Shown: in pieces, positions 13,955-21,244 of the stretch
Layout: the number at the start of each line of letters is the position of its first letter
Position numbering within the stretch: position 1 is the stretch's first letter
DNA from: Lachnospiraceae bacterium
GTDB lineage: Bacteria; Bacillota_A; Clostridia; Lachnospirales; Lachnospiraceae
Length of the DNA: 22,474 nucleotides
Assembly (NCBI GenBank): GCA_017620345.1
Contig: JAFZQP010000161.1
Location: 1-22,474, forward strand
Direction of reading: 5' to 3'
Translations under genes and position numbers: made by a program
The notes under the pieces: generated by a model
What the model was told of the DNA's origin: nothing
What the model saw: the letters and a program-made list of their open reading frames with translations, nothing else
The model's database searches: none

Positions 13955-16153
13955 TTATACAGCTTCAAGTACTTCTATATAAGAAACAAAATCCTGCCCC
14001 GTCGAAAGTGCCGACGTATTAAGCATTGTCAGGTTGATCCCGAGATTCATGAGCTCATCTCCGAAGTATTTCCCGCCCCTGAACGTATATTCAAAGTCTC
14101 TGTTCAGGCCTGCCAGCCTGAGAAATCCGGGAAGTTGGTTGACGTTCGACCTCATGCAGTAGACTCCGAGTATTGCCCTCTTTTGGTCCTTCGATACGAC
14201 CATCCATGCAGCCTGATCCTTCTCGAACGGAGAACGTAGCCTTATAAACGTGCCGAACTGGAGCAGTTCGCGATTCTCCTTCATGAACATGATCTGCTGC
14301 TTAACTTCCTCGAACTCTTCATCGCTTATCTTGTTAAGATCGAGCTCGTATCCGAATGTACCGAAGCATGCAACGTTCGCGCGGGTCGCAATCGATGCAC
14401 TCCTTCCGGTCTGCTGGTTCGGGACTGCCGATACATGCGCACCGATGGAGGATATCGGGTATCCGTAGGATGTGCCGTACTGGATCCGGATCCTGTCGAT
14501 GGCATCGGTATTGTCCGAACACCATGCCTGCGGAGCGTAATAGAGCATTCCGGCATCAAACCTGTTTCCGCCCGAAGAACACGACTCAAACAGGATATCC
14601 GGGAAATCAGCGATCAGGCGTTCATAGAGGCTGTACACACCCATGATGTACTTGTGATAGACCATTCCTTGCTCATCCGCAGGAAGCTGTGCGCTGTATA
14701 CCTCAGTAAGAGACCTGTTCATATCCCATTTGATATAACTGATCGGCGCGTTTTCCATCACCTTTTTCAGCATCCCGTATATATGGTCGACCACTTCTTC
14801 CCTTGAAAAATCAAGCACCAGCTGGTGTCTTCCGAGGGATGATTTTCTCCCGGGTGTGGCAAGTGCCCAGTCGGGATGTCTTCTGAACAGGTTGCTGTCG
14901 GGATTTACCATCTCCGGCTCGATCCAGAAACCGAACTTCATGCCGAGCGCATTGATCTTCCTGGCAAGGCCGGCCATACCCTGGGGCAGCTTGTCGGGAT
15001 TTTCAACCCAGTCTCCGAGTCCAGCGGTATCGTCGTTCCTTGCTCCGAACCATCCGTCATCAAGAACGAACAACTCGACTCCGGCATCCCTTGCCTTCTT
15101 CGCTATCTTCAGTATCCGTTCCTCATCAAAGTCCATAAACGTCGCTTCCCAGTTGTTGATGAGGATCGGTCTGGGCTCGTTCTTCCATTTGCCACGGACA
15201 AGATTGTTATTATACAGTTCGTGATATGCCCTGCTCAGACTGTTGAGTCCTTCATCGGTATAGGCAGTCACGACCTCGGGTGTCTCGAACGACTCCTGTT
15301 TTCCAAGGACCCATGTAAACCTGTCGGGATTGATACCCATAAGGAGTCTCAGCCTTCCGAAAGTATCGCATTCAGCCTGCGCAAGAAAGTTTCCGCTGTA
15401 GACGAACGACATTCCGATCGCCTCACCCGAAAGATCATCCGCCGCGGGTCTCTTTATTATCACGAAGGGATTCTGGTTCGCACTTGATATTCCGCGCTTG
15501 CTCTCGATGGAAATGCTTCCGGTTGTTATCTTCCTGACCTCAGGGATCCTCTCTCTTGCCCATGCGCCCGAGAACTGCATCCATTCGTAATCCTGATCCG
15601 GAAGATCGATGCACGCAGAAAGAGCCCTCGTGAGCTTAACTTCGGAAGATCCGTTGTTCGTAAACACCGCATGCCTTGCCACAACGGGATACCTGTCAAA
15701 TATCGTATATGACAGTGTCAGTGTCATCTTCGCCACTTCGTCCTCAAGGCAGACGTCAAGCGTCATTGCCTCGTCATCTGCTGCATACGTAGCCGGAAGA
15801 CCGGTAAGTGCAGGCTTGCCCTTGTAGATCCTGTGTTCCTTATATACAAAGGAACTTACCTTAGATCCATTGGAAAGCTCGACTTCGAAAGCCTGTGTTC
15901 CGAAATCCGTTACGCCAAATGACGGATATTCCTGTCTGTTGAGTTCCTGGGAATACGACTCGGTATCCGGATCGACCGCCACATTGGCCAGTCCGAAACG
16001 GTTCACGACATAGGACATATCCTCTTTGTCATGAATCCTCCTGCCGAAATAGATGCTGCCAAGGTCTCCGAGCGGGGTAACGCCCATGATATAACTGATC
16101 TTGTCGTTGTACAAATGATACTGCTTAGAATTGCTGTGCCAAATTATATTCAT
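13955..16153 (-). CDS. aga: GH36 alpha-galactosidase
   Basis: The ATG at 16153 has GAAAGG at good distance; a start eight codons upstream is less likely. The 732-residue protein matches the usual length of bacterial GH36 enzymes (about 730). It has an N-terminal beta-supersandwich (about 1-320), the barrel with FVLDDGWFGARNDD and FGFWIEPEMVNPDS, the nucleophile in YIKWDMNRSLTE (Asp477), ESCSSGGNRFD, the acid/base in WCSDNTDAIDRIRIQYG (Asp547), and a C-terminal beta domain. The 70-residue distance between the catalytic aspartates agrees with characterised relatives. It hydrolyses terminal alpha-1,6-galactose from melibiose, raffinose-type sugars or other alpha-galactosides. With no signal peptide it works on imported substrate. 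It is the first gene of the operon and divergent from an AraC regulator, as in raffinose/melibiose loci. Confidence 0.97.
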   Translation of the reverse strand: MNIIWHSNSKQYHLYNDKISYIMGVTPLGDLGSIYFGRRIHDKEDMSYVVNRFGLANVAVDPDTESYSQELNRQEYPSFGVTDFGTQAFEVELSNGSKVSSFVYKEHRIYKGKPALTGLPATYAADDEAMTLDVCLEDEVAKMTLTLSYTIFDRYPVVARHAVFTNNGSSEVKLTRALSACIDLPDQDYEWMQFSGAWARERIPEVRKITTGSISIESKRGISSANQNPFVIIKRPAADDLSGEAIGMSFVYSGNFLAQAECDTFGRLRLLMGINPDRFTWVLGKQESFETPEVVTAYTDEGLNSLSRAYHELYNNNLVRGKWKNEPRPILINNWEATFMDFDEERILKIAKKARDAGVELFVLDDGWFGARNDDTAGLGDWVENPDKLPQGMAGLARKINALGMKFGFWIEPEMVNPDSNLFRRHPDWALATPGRKSSLGRHQLVLDFSREEVVDHIYGMLKKVMENAPISYIKWDMNRSLTEVYSAQLPADEQGMVYHKYIMGVYSLYERLIADFPDILFESCSSGGNRFDAGMLYYAPQAWCSDNTDAIDRIRIQYGTSYGYPISSIGAHVSAVPNQQTGRSASIATRANVACFGTFGYELDLNKISDEEFEEVKQQIMFMKENRELLQFGTFIRLRSPFEKDQAAWMVVSKDQKRAILGVYCMRSNVNQLPGFLRLAGLNRDFEYTFRGGKYFGDELMNLGINLTMLNTSALSTGQDFVSYIEVLEAV

Positions 16154-16325
16154 TCGTATAACCTTTCGTAATGTCAACGTTACATTATGATCGGTTCAGG
16201 GTACCTAAAAGTATAAAGAAGTATGGCCGGTTCATGAATGGCATTATTTGATTTTGAAATGTCAATATGTGACTTGCCTTTTGTCATTATATGTAATATA
16301 TAATGGATATATCGGGAGGATTGCC
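16154..16325. promoter_or_regulatory. Divergent control region, alpha-galactosidase and AraC gene
   Basis: This AT-rich region separates two divergent genes. Two direct copies of CGGTTCA (16192-16198 and 16228-16234, 36 bp apart) lie on the galactosidase side. Similar CGGTTTA and CGGTCAT sites occur before the binding-protein gene. They are candidate half-sites for the adjacent AraC protein. A possible -10 for the galactosidase is TATACT at 16208-16213 (minus strand). The assignments are by eye. Confidence 0.5.
16274..16304 (+). promoter_or_regulatory. Promoter of AraC-type regulator gene
   Basis: TTGCCT (16274-16279) is followed after 17 nt by TATATA (16297-16302), which overlaps TATAAT (16299-16304). 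The ribosome site GGGAGGA lies just before the ATG at 16326, so the leader would be very short. Confidence 0.55.
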
Positions 16326-17153
16326 ATGGCTGCGAAACTTGAAGGATGTGATTTTTGCAAATTTGTCAATTATGAAGATTCGGATGATTTTTACCTGTAT
16401 GAGCTCGGAAGGAACAAATGCGAACCCCTCTATTCATATGAGCACTTCGTCCGGAACAGGATCATCCTGCACTTCGTCATAAAAGGCAAGGGAATACTGC
16501 GCATCAACAACAGACAGTACAATATCCACGAACACCAGGTATTTCTGATACCCGACAGCATCAGGACATTCTATCAGGCCGACAGGGACGATCCGTGGGA
16601 ATATGTATGGATGCACATCGGCGGTCCCAAGATACCTCTTATATTAAAGGAAGCGGGACTGACGCCCGAACACCCCGTCTACACACCGCTCGACCACTAC
16701 AAGATCATAGAAGACCTTGTAATGGACACGCTCAAGCACTATAAGAGACAGTATTACTGTGTCGGGAACGTGTACAAGATATGCGACTACATGATAGAGA
16801 ACTCCTCCGTTGGTCAGGAGAAGGAACAGAACAATTCGCTGCTGTATGTTAAGAACGTTATCAATTACATCCAGCTCAAATACTCGGAGCCGATCAAGAT
16901 AGATTCGATAGCAACGGCTCTCGGACTGAACCGCAGTTACCTGACCCGTCTCTTTAAAGAGGCTACCGGCTACTCTCTTCAGGAGTACCTACTCACATAC
17001 AGGATGAAGATGGCGGTGAAGATGCTTGCCAACGAATCAATGAGCATAAACGAGATCTCATCATGTGTCGGCTACAACGACACTTTCACATTCTCCAAAG
17101 CGTTCAAGCGCCACTACGGCACTTCACCCTCTGATTACAGGAAAAATCATTGA
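16326..17153 (+). CDS. AraC-family regulator of alpha-galactoside operon
   Basis: The start at 16326 (MAAKLEGCDF) has CGGGAGGA seven bases upstream; the longer frame from 16248 crosses the promoter. The 275-residue protein has an AraC-type sensor barrel (about 30-120) with ILHFVIKGKGILRINNRQY, IHEHQVFLIPDSIRTFYQAD and WEYVWMHIGG. The C-terminal DNA-binding domain has helix-turn-helix 1 at about 191-212 (IDSIATALGLNRSYLTRLF) and helix-turn-helix 2 at about 240-262 (SINEISSCVGYNDTFTFSKA), ending GTSPSDYRK. It resembles the MsmR/RafR group, which activates alpha-galactoside genes, and it is divergent from the GH36 gene. It is therefore the likely activator of the operon down to 7885. A strong terminator follows. 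Confidence 0.94.
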   Translation: MAAKLEGCDFCKFVNYEDSDDFYLYELGRNKCEPLYSYEHFVRNRIILHFVIKGKGILRINNRQYNIHEHQVFLIPDSIRTFYQADRDDPWEYVWMHIGGPKIPLILKEAGLTPEHPVYTPLDHYKIIEDLVMDTLKHYKRQYYCVGNVYKICDYMIENSSVGQEKEQNNSLLYVKNVINYIQLKYSEPIKIDSIATALGLNRSYLTRLFKEATGYSLQEYLLTYRMKMAVKMLANESMSINEISSCVGYNDTFTFSKAFKRHYGTSPSDYRKNH

Positions 17154-17208
17154 GTGCTTTGTGCCGGTCAGCATTTCGTAACATGTGTAATGCGTGTCGG
17201 TAAGCACT
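17153..17208 (+). other. Nested inverted repeats after regulator gene
   Basis: AGTGCTT (17153-17159) can pair with AAGCACT (17202-17208). Inside lies GCATT...AATGC around an ACATGT palindrome, with CCG/CGG between. The set would fold into a long interrupted hairpin in the 3' region of the AraC mRNA, ahead of the terminator. It could be a stabilising structure or a decayed element end. Confidence 0.45.
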
Positions 17209-17214
17209 TGTGTA

Positions 17215-17247
17215 ACGGGTGTTATTGCAAAACACCCGTGATTTTAT
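17215..17247 (+). terminator. Rho-independent terminator of AraC gene
   Basis: ACGGGTGTT (17215-17223) and AACACCCGT (17231-17239) form a perfect nine-base stem with the loop ATTGCAA, followed by GATTTTATA. It ends the regulator transcript just before the convergent lipoprotein gene. On the minus strand no T-run follows, so it serves mainly the plus strand. Confidence 0.85.
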
Positions 17248-17252
17248 AGGTA

Positions 17253-18686
17253 TCATTTCTGCTCAAGATATTCCAGCTTATATGATGAGCCGTCAAAACT
17301 TACGATCGCATAACCCTTCCACATAATCTCAAGCTTCGGGTTCTTTGAGGCCTCTTCTCCGGAAAGTTTGTAATACTCATCTTTTCCCTTCCCGTCAAAA
17401 TACTCATCCAGATCCTGTGCATAGACGGTATAGGTAAACTTAAGTCTGCGGGCGCCGAGATCCTCAGCTTTATCAACTACCGTCAGGTTCAGATAAGATT
17501 CTCCATCCGCCGCAGGCATGCACAGATCTCCGCCTTCATAGAAAATTCCGTATGTATCATCGGATGGCAGCGCCGTCATCTCATCATCGGAAACGGTGAT
17601 CCCCAGGTATTTTTCAGTCACGGTATTTACATTCTCAAGGCTGAGTGTCTCGCATAACTCCTTTCCGGGGATATTGCGGTACTCAATATTTTTATCTTTG
17701 TTAAGTTTGGTCCATATGAGCGTCCAATGAAGAATGTCGATAAGGTCGCGGTCAGCTTTATCATATTGGCCAATACCGGCCTCTGAGAAATTGCTCATGA
17801 AGGTGTTCATTTTCTTCTGCGTGGAAGCATCGATCGATATGGCTTTCCCATTAGTATCGGTGCCGGCCTTCTTCGGATCCACGACAGTGACATCAGACAG
17901 TTTTTCAATATTTGAAAGTTTCACGCTCTTTGCCTTGGGAAGACGGCTCTCGTACTGCGATCCTGTCAGCTGATCATTCCATTCGCCTATCCATTCAGGG
18001 TAGTATCCGTAGTTTTTGTATGAGTCTTCGATCTCTTTGAGCGCCGCACCGTCAAGATCCCATCCGCATACCTCATAATATTCTCCGTCGATCTTATCAA
18101 GAGCCCTCAGGTAATCGCCCAGACTGCTGTAATATATATACCACGACTCTCCGGGATTCCCTTCGTCTGTCAGATACTCGTCCTTCAGCATCCCACCCGG
18201 ATATATCGTTGCGGTAACTCCTTCCTGCGCAGTAAAAGCACACCTCATCTTATTCCCGTAATTGCCGTAGATATCGGTGATCTCTCCCTCGCGGGTGATG
18301 ACGAGCTCGTCCTTCCCGTCAGAATCGATATCATAAAAAGTATATCCACTGTCCTCTTTCCCGTCATGTGCTTCCTTATATGCGTACAGAACATCCGCCG
18401 CCGAGACATACTCATTTACATACTCGTCTCTCTTTGATGTGCCTGATGCTTCAGACGGCTCTTCGATTTCTTCCTTATTTACTTCACCGGAATCAACTGT
18501 TTCCGCCGGAGCCTCTTCCTTTGAACCGGTATCAGGCTTATCAGCCTCTTCTGTTGCAACCGTCTCCACGGTTTCATTATCTGTTTCCGGCTCGTTGTTT
18601 TGTCCCAACGTCCCGGGATCACTCCCGCACGCACATAGCATCACGAGTGCAAGCATTATTCCAAATGTAAAAATATTCTTTTTCAT
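17253..18686 (-). CDS. Lipoprotein with DIDSDG loop, related to 2986-4335
   Basis: The ATG at 18686 (MKKNIFTFGI) begins a lipoprotein signal with Cys20 in LCAC; the frame opens 35 codons further upstream, but without a sensible signal there. The product is 477 residues. An acidic Glu/Thr/Pro linker runs to about residue 85. Next comes YTFYDIDSDGKDELVITREG (loop 119-127), with IYGNYGN and IYPGGMLKDEYL, which matches the second module of the lipoprotein at 2986-4335. Residues from about 250 include a segment KAISIDASTQKKMNTFMSNF, which recalls other extracellular Clostridia proteins, and a C-terminal beta-rich domain ending KGYAIVSFDGSSYKLEYL. No catalytic motif is recognised. GGGG nine bases upstream is a weak ribosome site. 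It is divergent from the XRE regulator, with 284 bp between starts. Confidence 0.9.
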   Translation of the reverse strand: MKKNIFTFGIMLALVMLCACGSDPGTLGQNNEPETDNETVETVATEEADKPDTGSKEEAPAETVDSGEVNKEEIEEPSEASGTSKRDEYVNEYVSAADVLYAYKEAHDGKEDSGYTFYDIDSDGKDELVITREGEITDIYGNYGNKMRCAFTAQEGVTATIYPGGMLKDEYLTDEGNPGESWYIYYSSLGDYLRALDKIDGEYYEVCGWDLDGAALKEIEDSYKNYGYYPEWIGEWNDQLTGSQYESRLPKAKSVKLSNIEKLSDVTVVDPKKAGTDTNGKAISIDASTQKKMNTFMSNFSEAGIGQYDKADRDLIDILHWTLIWTKLNKDKNIEYRNIPGKELCETLSLENVNTVTEKYLGITVSDDEMTALPSDDTYGIFYEGGDLCMPAADGESYLNLTVVDKAEDLGARRLKFTYTVYAQDLDEYFDGKGKDEYYKLSGEEASKNPKLEIMWKGYAIVSFDGSSYKLEYLEQK

Positions 18687-18813
18687 ATTCGTCTGTACCC
18701 CGTCTGTAAATTTCCGAAATAATATTGATCCGATAGATCGCAATAACATTTTATCACTAAAAAATCTCCTTGAAAAACAAAGAAATTCCATTGACCGTAC
18801 TAGTCGGTGTGCC

Positions 18814-18843
18814 CTGTTTCGGTCTGTTTCGGTCTGTTTTGAT
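18814..18843. repeat. Tandem 10 bp repeat, about three units
   Basis: CTGTTTCGGT occurs twice in tandem (18814-18823, 18824-18833), followed by the degenerate CTGTTTTGAT (18834-18843). It lies about 45 bp upstream of the -35 of the XRE gene. A 10 bp period places the units on one face of the helix, so a cooperative binding site is possible. Confidence 0.75.
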
Positions 18844-18860
18844 CCGTATAAATCCGTTAA

Positions 18861-18932
18861 TTTCTATTTTGGATGCTATCATTTTGTTTTGACATTTTAT
18901 TTCCTTTATGGTATTATCTATTTCCATTTTGG
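18861..18932 (+). promoter_or_regulatory. Strong promoter of XRE gene flanked by 12 bp repeats
   Basis: TTGACA (18889-18894), a 17-nt spacer and TATTAT (18912-18917) make a near-consensus promoter. It is bracketed by TTTCTATTTTGG (18861-18872) and TTTCCATTTTGG (18921-18932), which differ by one base and start exactly 60 bp apart. The second copy sits at the expected transcript start. This arrangement suits autorepression by the XRE protein through looping or paired binding. The surrounding intergenic stretch 18687-18970 holds nothing else I can call a gene. Confidence 0.75.
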
Positions 18933-18970
18933 CACTCTCATTATTTCCCACTTTATGGAGGTCCCTGTAC

Positions 18971-19636
18971 ATGGAAAAGATCGAAAAAAAGGCCAAAGAA
19001 GGCATCCAGTTGACGATCATCGAGAAGATCGAAGCCCTTATGGAGGATAATAAGATCAATCAGGCAACCCTTGCCCGCGAGACAGGTATAGCTCCGGCAC
19101 AGCTCAGTAAGTGTCTGAACCGGAAAGGCAACAATTATGTTGGTATTGACACGTTGCTAAGGATCTCCGACTACTTCAAAGTCCCTGTAGATCACCTTCT
19201 CGGCCGTTCAACGATCAGACTTCCGGAAAAATCTCTTTCAAATGCAGACATATGTCGTCAGCTGGTCAATCTGATCGAAACTAACACGGTCAACATTATC
19301 AACGCTGCTGTCGAAGAAGATACTTACCAGCCAGGCAAAGGAAATGGTGAAGATCAGGCAGGCCAGTATCGGTATGAGAAGAAAAAGAACTCCTACAAGA
19401 TGTTTTTCTTTTCAAACTTCCGACCTCTTCCCGATATGAAGGGTATGAATAAGACCGAAAAAAAGAAAGTTGAAACCGAGTTAAATGCAACCGGTCTGTA
19501 TTATCCGAAACGTGTCGAGATCAACGCCTTCATCGAATACTATCTCAAGCTCAGGGAGCTGCACAAAAAAAACGACCTTCCACGGGCGTTCTTTGAACAG
19601 GCCATAGAAGATCGTTTGAATCAGATGCGATATTAG
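18971..19636 (+). CDS. XRE-family transcriptional regulator
   Basis: The ATG at 18971 follows TATGGAGGTC; the frame opens 21 codons earlier, but that stretch overlaps the promoter. The 221-residue protein has an N-terminal XRE/Cro-type helix-turn-helix (about residues 14-78) with INQATLARETGIAPAQLSKCLN and TLLRISDYFKVPVDHLLGRS. It is followed by a tail unlike ordinary short XRE repressors: a Gly/Glu linker, a lysine-rich KKKNSYKMFFFSNFRPLPDM segment, and a helical end INAFIEYYLKLRELHKK. The tail could be a dimerisation or ligand domain; I do not recognise it. The gene has its own strong promoter and probably represses itself and perhaps the divergent lipoprotein. Its stop overlaps the convergent ABC permease stop by 4 bp. 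Confidence 0.9.
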   Translation: MEKIEKKAKEGIQLTIIEKIEALMEDNKINQATLARETGIAPAQLSKCLNRKGNNYVGIDTLLRISDYFKVPVDHLLGRSTIRLPEKSLSNADICRQLVNLIETNTVNIINAAVEEDTYQPGKGNGEDQAGQYRYEKKKNSYKMFFFSNFRPLPDMKGMNKTEKKKVETELNATGLYYPKRVEINAFIEYYLKLRELHKKNDLPRAFFEQAIEDRLNQMRY

Positions 19637-20436
19637 GAGCCGGTCCCGTCGTATTTTCGAGCCCCCAACATCCAGAATCTGTAGCTAAGCCAGAGGAACA
19701 GGATGCCAACAAGCGGTGATAGCCACGACAGGACGGGAACCGAATCGGGCCGCAGGATCACCAGGCTCGGATAATAGGCAATGAATGCGATGGGCAGCAC
19801 AAAAGTAAAGATAAATCGGAATACCGGATCAAAGATCGTGACCGGGTATTTGGAATAATCCTTCAGTTTAAAGAAGAAATCCAAAATAAAGAACGAATTC
19901 TGGATCCAAAAACAAGTGGCTGCCGCTGCGTTTTGCAGTGCGATCATCACCAGTGAAGCTGAAATAAGAAAAACAACCAGCTTCACGACTGCAAGGAATG
20001 TGACCGGCAGCATCATTTTATGCCATGCATATACGATCGTTCCGATCCCGAACGCCAGCTGTCCGAGTCCTTTAATGTCAAAGACCTCCGACTGGAAATA
20101 AAAAAACATGTTGATCGGGCGGAAACAGTACTTGATGAAATCCCCATCCCTTACATACATCCGAAGACTCCAGTTATTGTCAAAAAAGCACTGGACCGGC
20201 GTAACAGATACAAGCGAAAACCCGTATAGAAACAGCATCTCATAATAGTTCCATCCGTTGATCGAGGCAAAGTTCTGGAACAACACCCAGAAACTGACAA
20301 AACCTGCCACATTCGTAAGTATCATGCCAAGCGTGGAGATAATGAAATCCGCACGGTAGCTCATCTTGCTCTTGATATCCTGCGCAAGGATCTTGCGATA
20401 GATCCGTATATAAAACAGCAATCCTTTCTTTTTCAT
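19633..20436 (-). CDS. ABC-2-type exporter permease (DUF990/ABC-2_6-like), second
   Basis: The 267-residue protein has a basic N-terminus (MKKKGLLFYIRIYRKIL), about six membrane helices, and the motif RDGDFIKYCFRPINMFFYFQSE after helix 2. That motif matches the ABC-2_6/DUF990 permease pattern (DGxfDxxLxxPxNxxf). The C-terminal FWMLGARKYDGTGS is the usual end of this family. It forms a heterodimeric channel with the permease encoded 4 bp upstream and uses the ATPase at the head of the operon. GGAGG lies within the last codons of the preceding gene, so translation is coupled. Substrate unknown; relatives export cationic compounds or antibiotics. The end is convergent with the XRE gene, and no terminator is seen between them. 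Confidence 0.9.
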   Translation of the reverse strand: MKKKGLLFYIRIYRKILAQDIKSKMSYRADFIISTLGMILTNVAGFVSFWVLFQNFASINGWNYYEMLFLYGFSLVSVTPVQCFFDNNWSLRMYVRDGDFIKYCFRPINMFFYFQSEVFDIKGLGQLAFGIGTIVYAWHKMMLPVTFLAVVKLVVFLISASLVMIALQNAAAATCFWIQNSFFILDFFFKLKDYSKYPVTIFDPVFRFIFTFVLPIAFIAYYPSLVILRPDSVPVLSWLSPLVGILFLWLSYRFWMLGARKYDGTGS

Positions 20437-20440
20437 CCCA

Positions 20441-21244
20441 TCAACCTCCGTTCACCGTTATCTGGCGGATCGAAACACGCCAGAAAAGACTGGTTACGAC
20501 CGACAGCGTAATACACCAGAACAATTGCAGCAAAAGCATATGTCCGACCTCGCAAAGATCCACCGTCTGCATTAACAGGATCCGAAGAGGTGTATTGTAG
20601 ATCGACTGGAACGGCATGCGGTATGCGATCTCCTGCATCTTCTGTGGAAAAAAGGCAAGCGGGATCGTTGCACCCGAAAACAGCAGCACGATCACCTGTT
20701 TCATGATATTTATGCCCCAGATCGATTCCGTATACAGACAGATCGTTCCCACAAACAGATCGATATTGTAGTTGATGATAACACCCATGATCACGGCTAA
20801 CACAAAAAATACCAGATTGAGTCCGAGTACGACCGCTCCCTTTGTCACGATCTCAATTACAATAAATGTCGGCAAAAACACCGAAAAGAAATTCGTGACT
20901 AAAGACCCGGAATATGACCAGAACAGATAGTGCCTGTATCCCATGGGTTTTATCAGTTCGAGCACGATCTTACCCGACTGTATGCTCCGTCCGATCTCCC
21001 AGACAAAATACATTTCCATAAAAGAAAACAGTGAAGAGGCCAAAACCACATAGATCAGTGTATCCGTAAAAGTCATCCCGTTTACGACATCCGTCGGCGA
21101 AGAAGCATAGATCGCTTTCCACAGATAGAAAATGACTGCAATATACACAAGATTCCCAAAAAACAGAACAAGTGCGGACAAGCGGAAATGCAGGGATTCC
21201 ATAATGCCTGCCCTAAGCAGGCTTGTATATTTCCTAAGGTTCAT
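20441..21244 (-). CDS. ABC-2-type exporter permease (DUF990/ABC-2_6-like), first
   Basis: The 267-residue protein has six membrane helices and SIQSGKIVLELIKPMGYRHYLFW, the counterpart of the family's short cytosolic motif. SGATIPLAFFPQKMQEIAYRMPFQSIYNTPLRILL is the characteristic re-entrant region of ABC-2 exporters (positions about 190-225). It starts at an ATGA overlap with the ATPase gene, preceded by GGGAGG, so the two are cotranslated. Two similar-sized permeases plus one ATPase is the standard layout for this exporter family. Export of a small amphiphile is likely, but the cargo is not readable from the sequence. Confidence 0.92.
   Translation of the reverse strand: MNLRKYTSLLRAGIMESLHFRLSALVLFFGNLVYIAVIFYLWKAIYASSPTDVVNGMTFTDTLIYVVLASSLFSFMEMYFVWEIGRSIQSGKIVLELIKPMGYRHYLFWSYSGSLVTNFFSVFLPTFIVIEIVTKGAVVLGLNLVFFVLAVIMGVIINYNIDLFVGTICLYTESIWGINIMKQVIVLLFSGATIPLAFFPQKMQEIAYRMPFQSIYNTPLRILLMQTVDLCEVGHMLLLQLFWCITLSVVTSLFWRVSIRQITVNGG

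Noticed and set aside
14356..15487. Several plus-strand frames within the alpha-galactosidase gene
   Set aside because: They are shadows of a strongly conserved GH36 gene on the other strand.
16248..16325. Longer start for the AraC regulator at 16326
   Set aside because: The extra codons overlap the promoter, and GGGAGGA precedes the ATG at 16326.
17215..17247. Bidirectional terminator
   Set aside because: A T-run follows the stem only on the plus strand.
18687..18791. Longer start for the 477-residue lipoprotein
   Set aside because: A 35-residue leader before the lipoprotein signal would bury it; the ATG at 18686 starts a normal signal.
18814..18843. Possible CRISPR-like repeats
   Set aside because: Units are 10 bp, tandem without spacers, and no cas genes are nearby.
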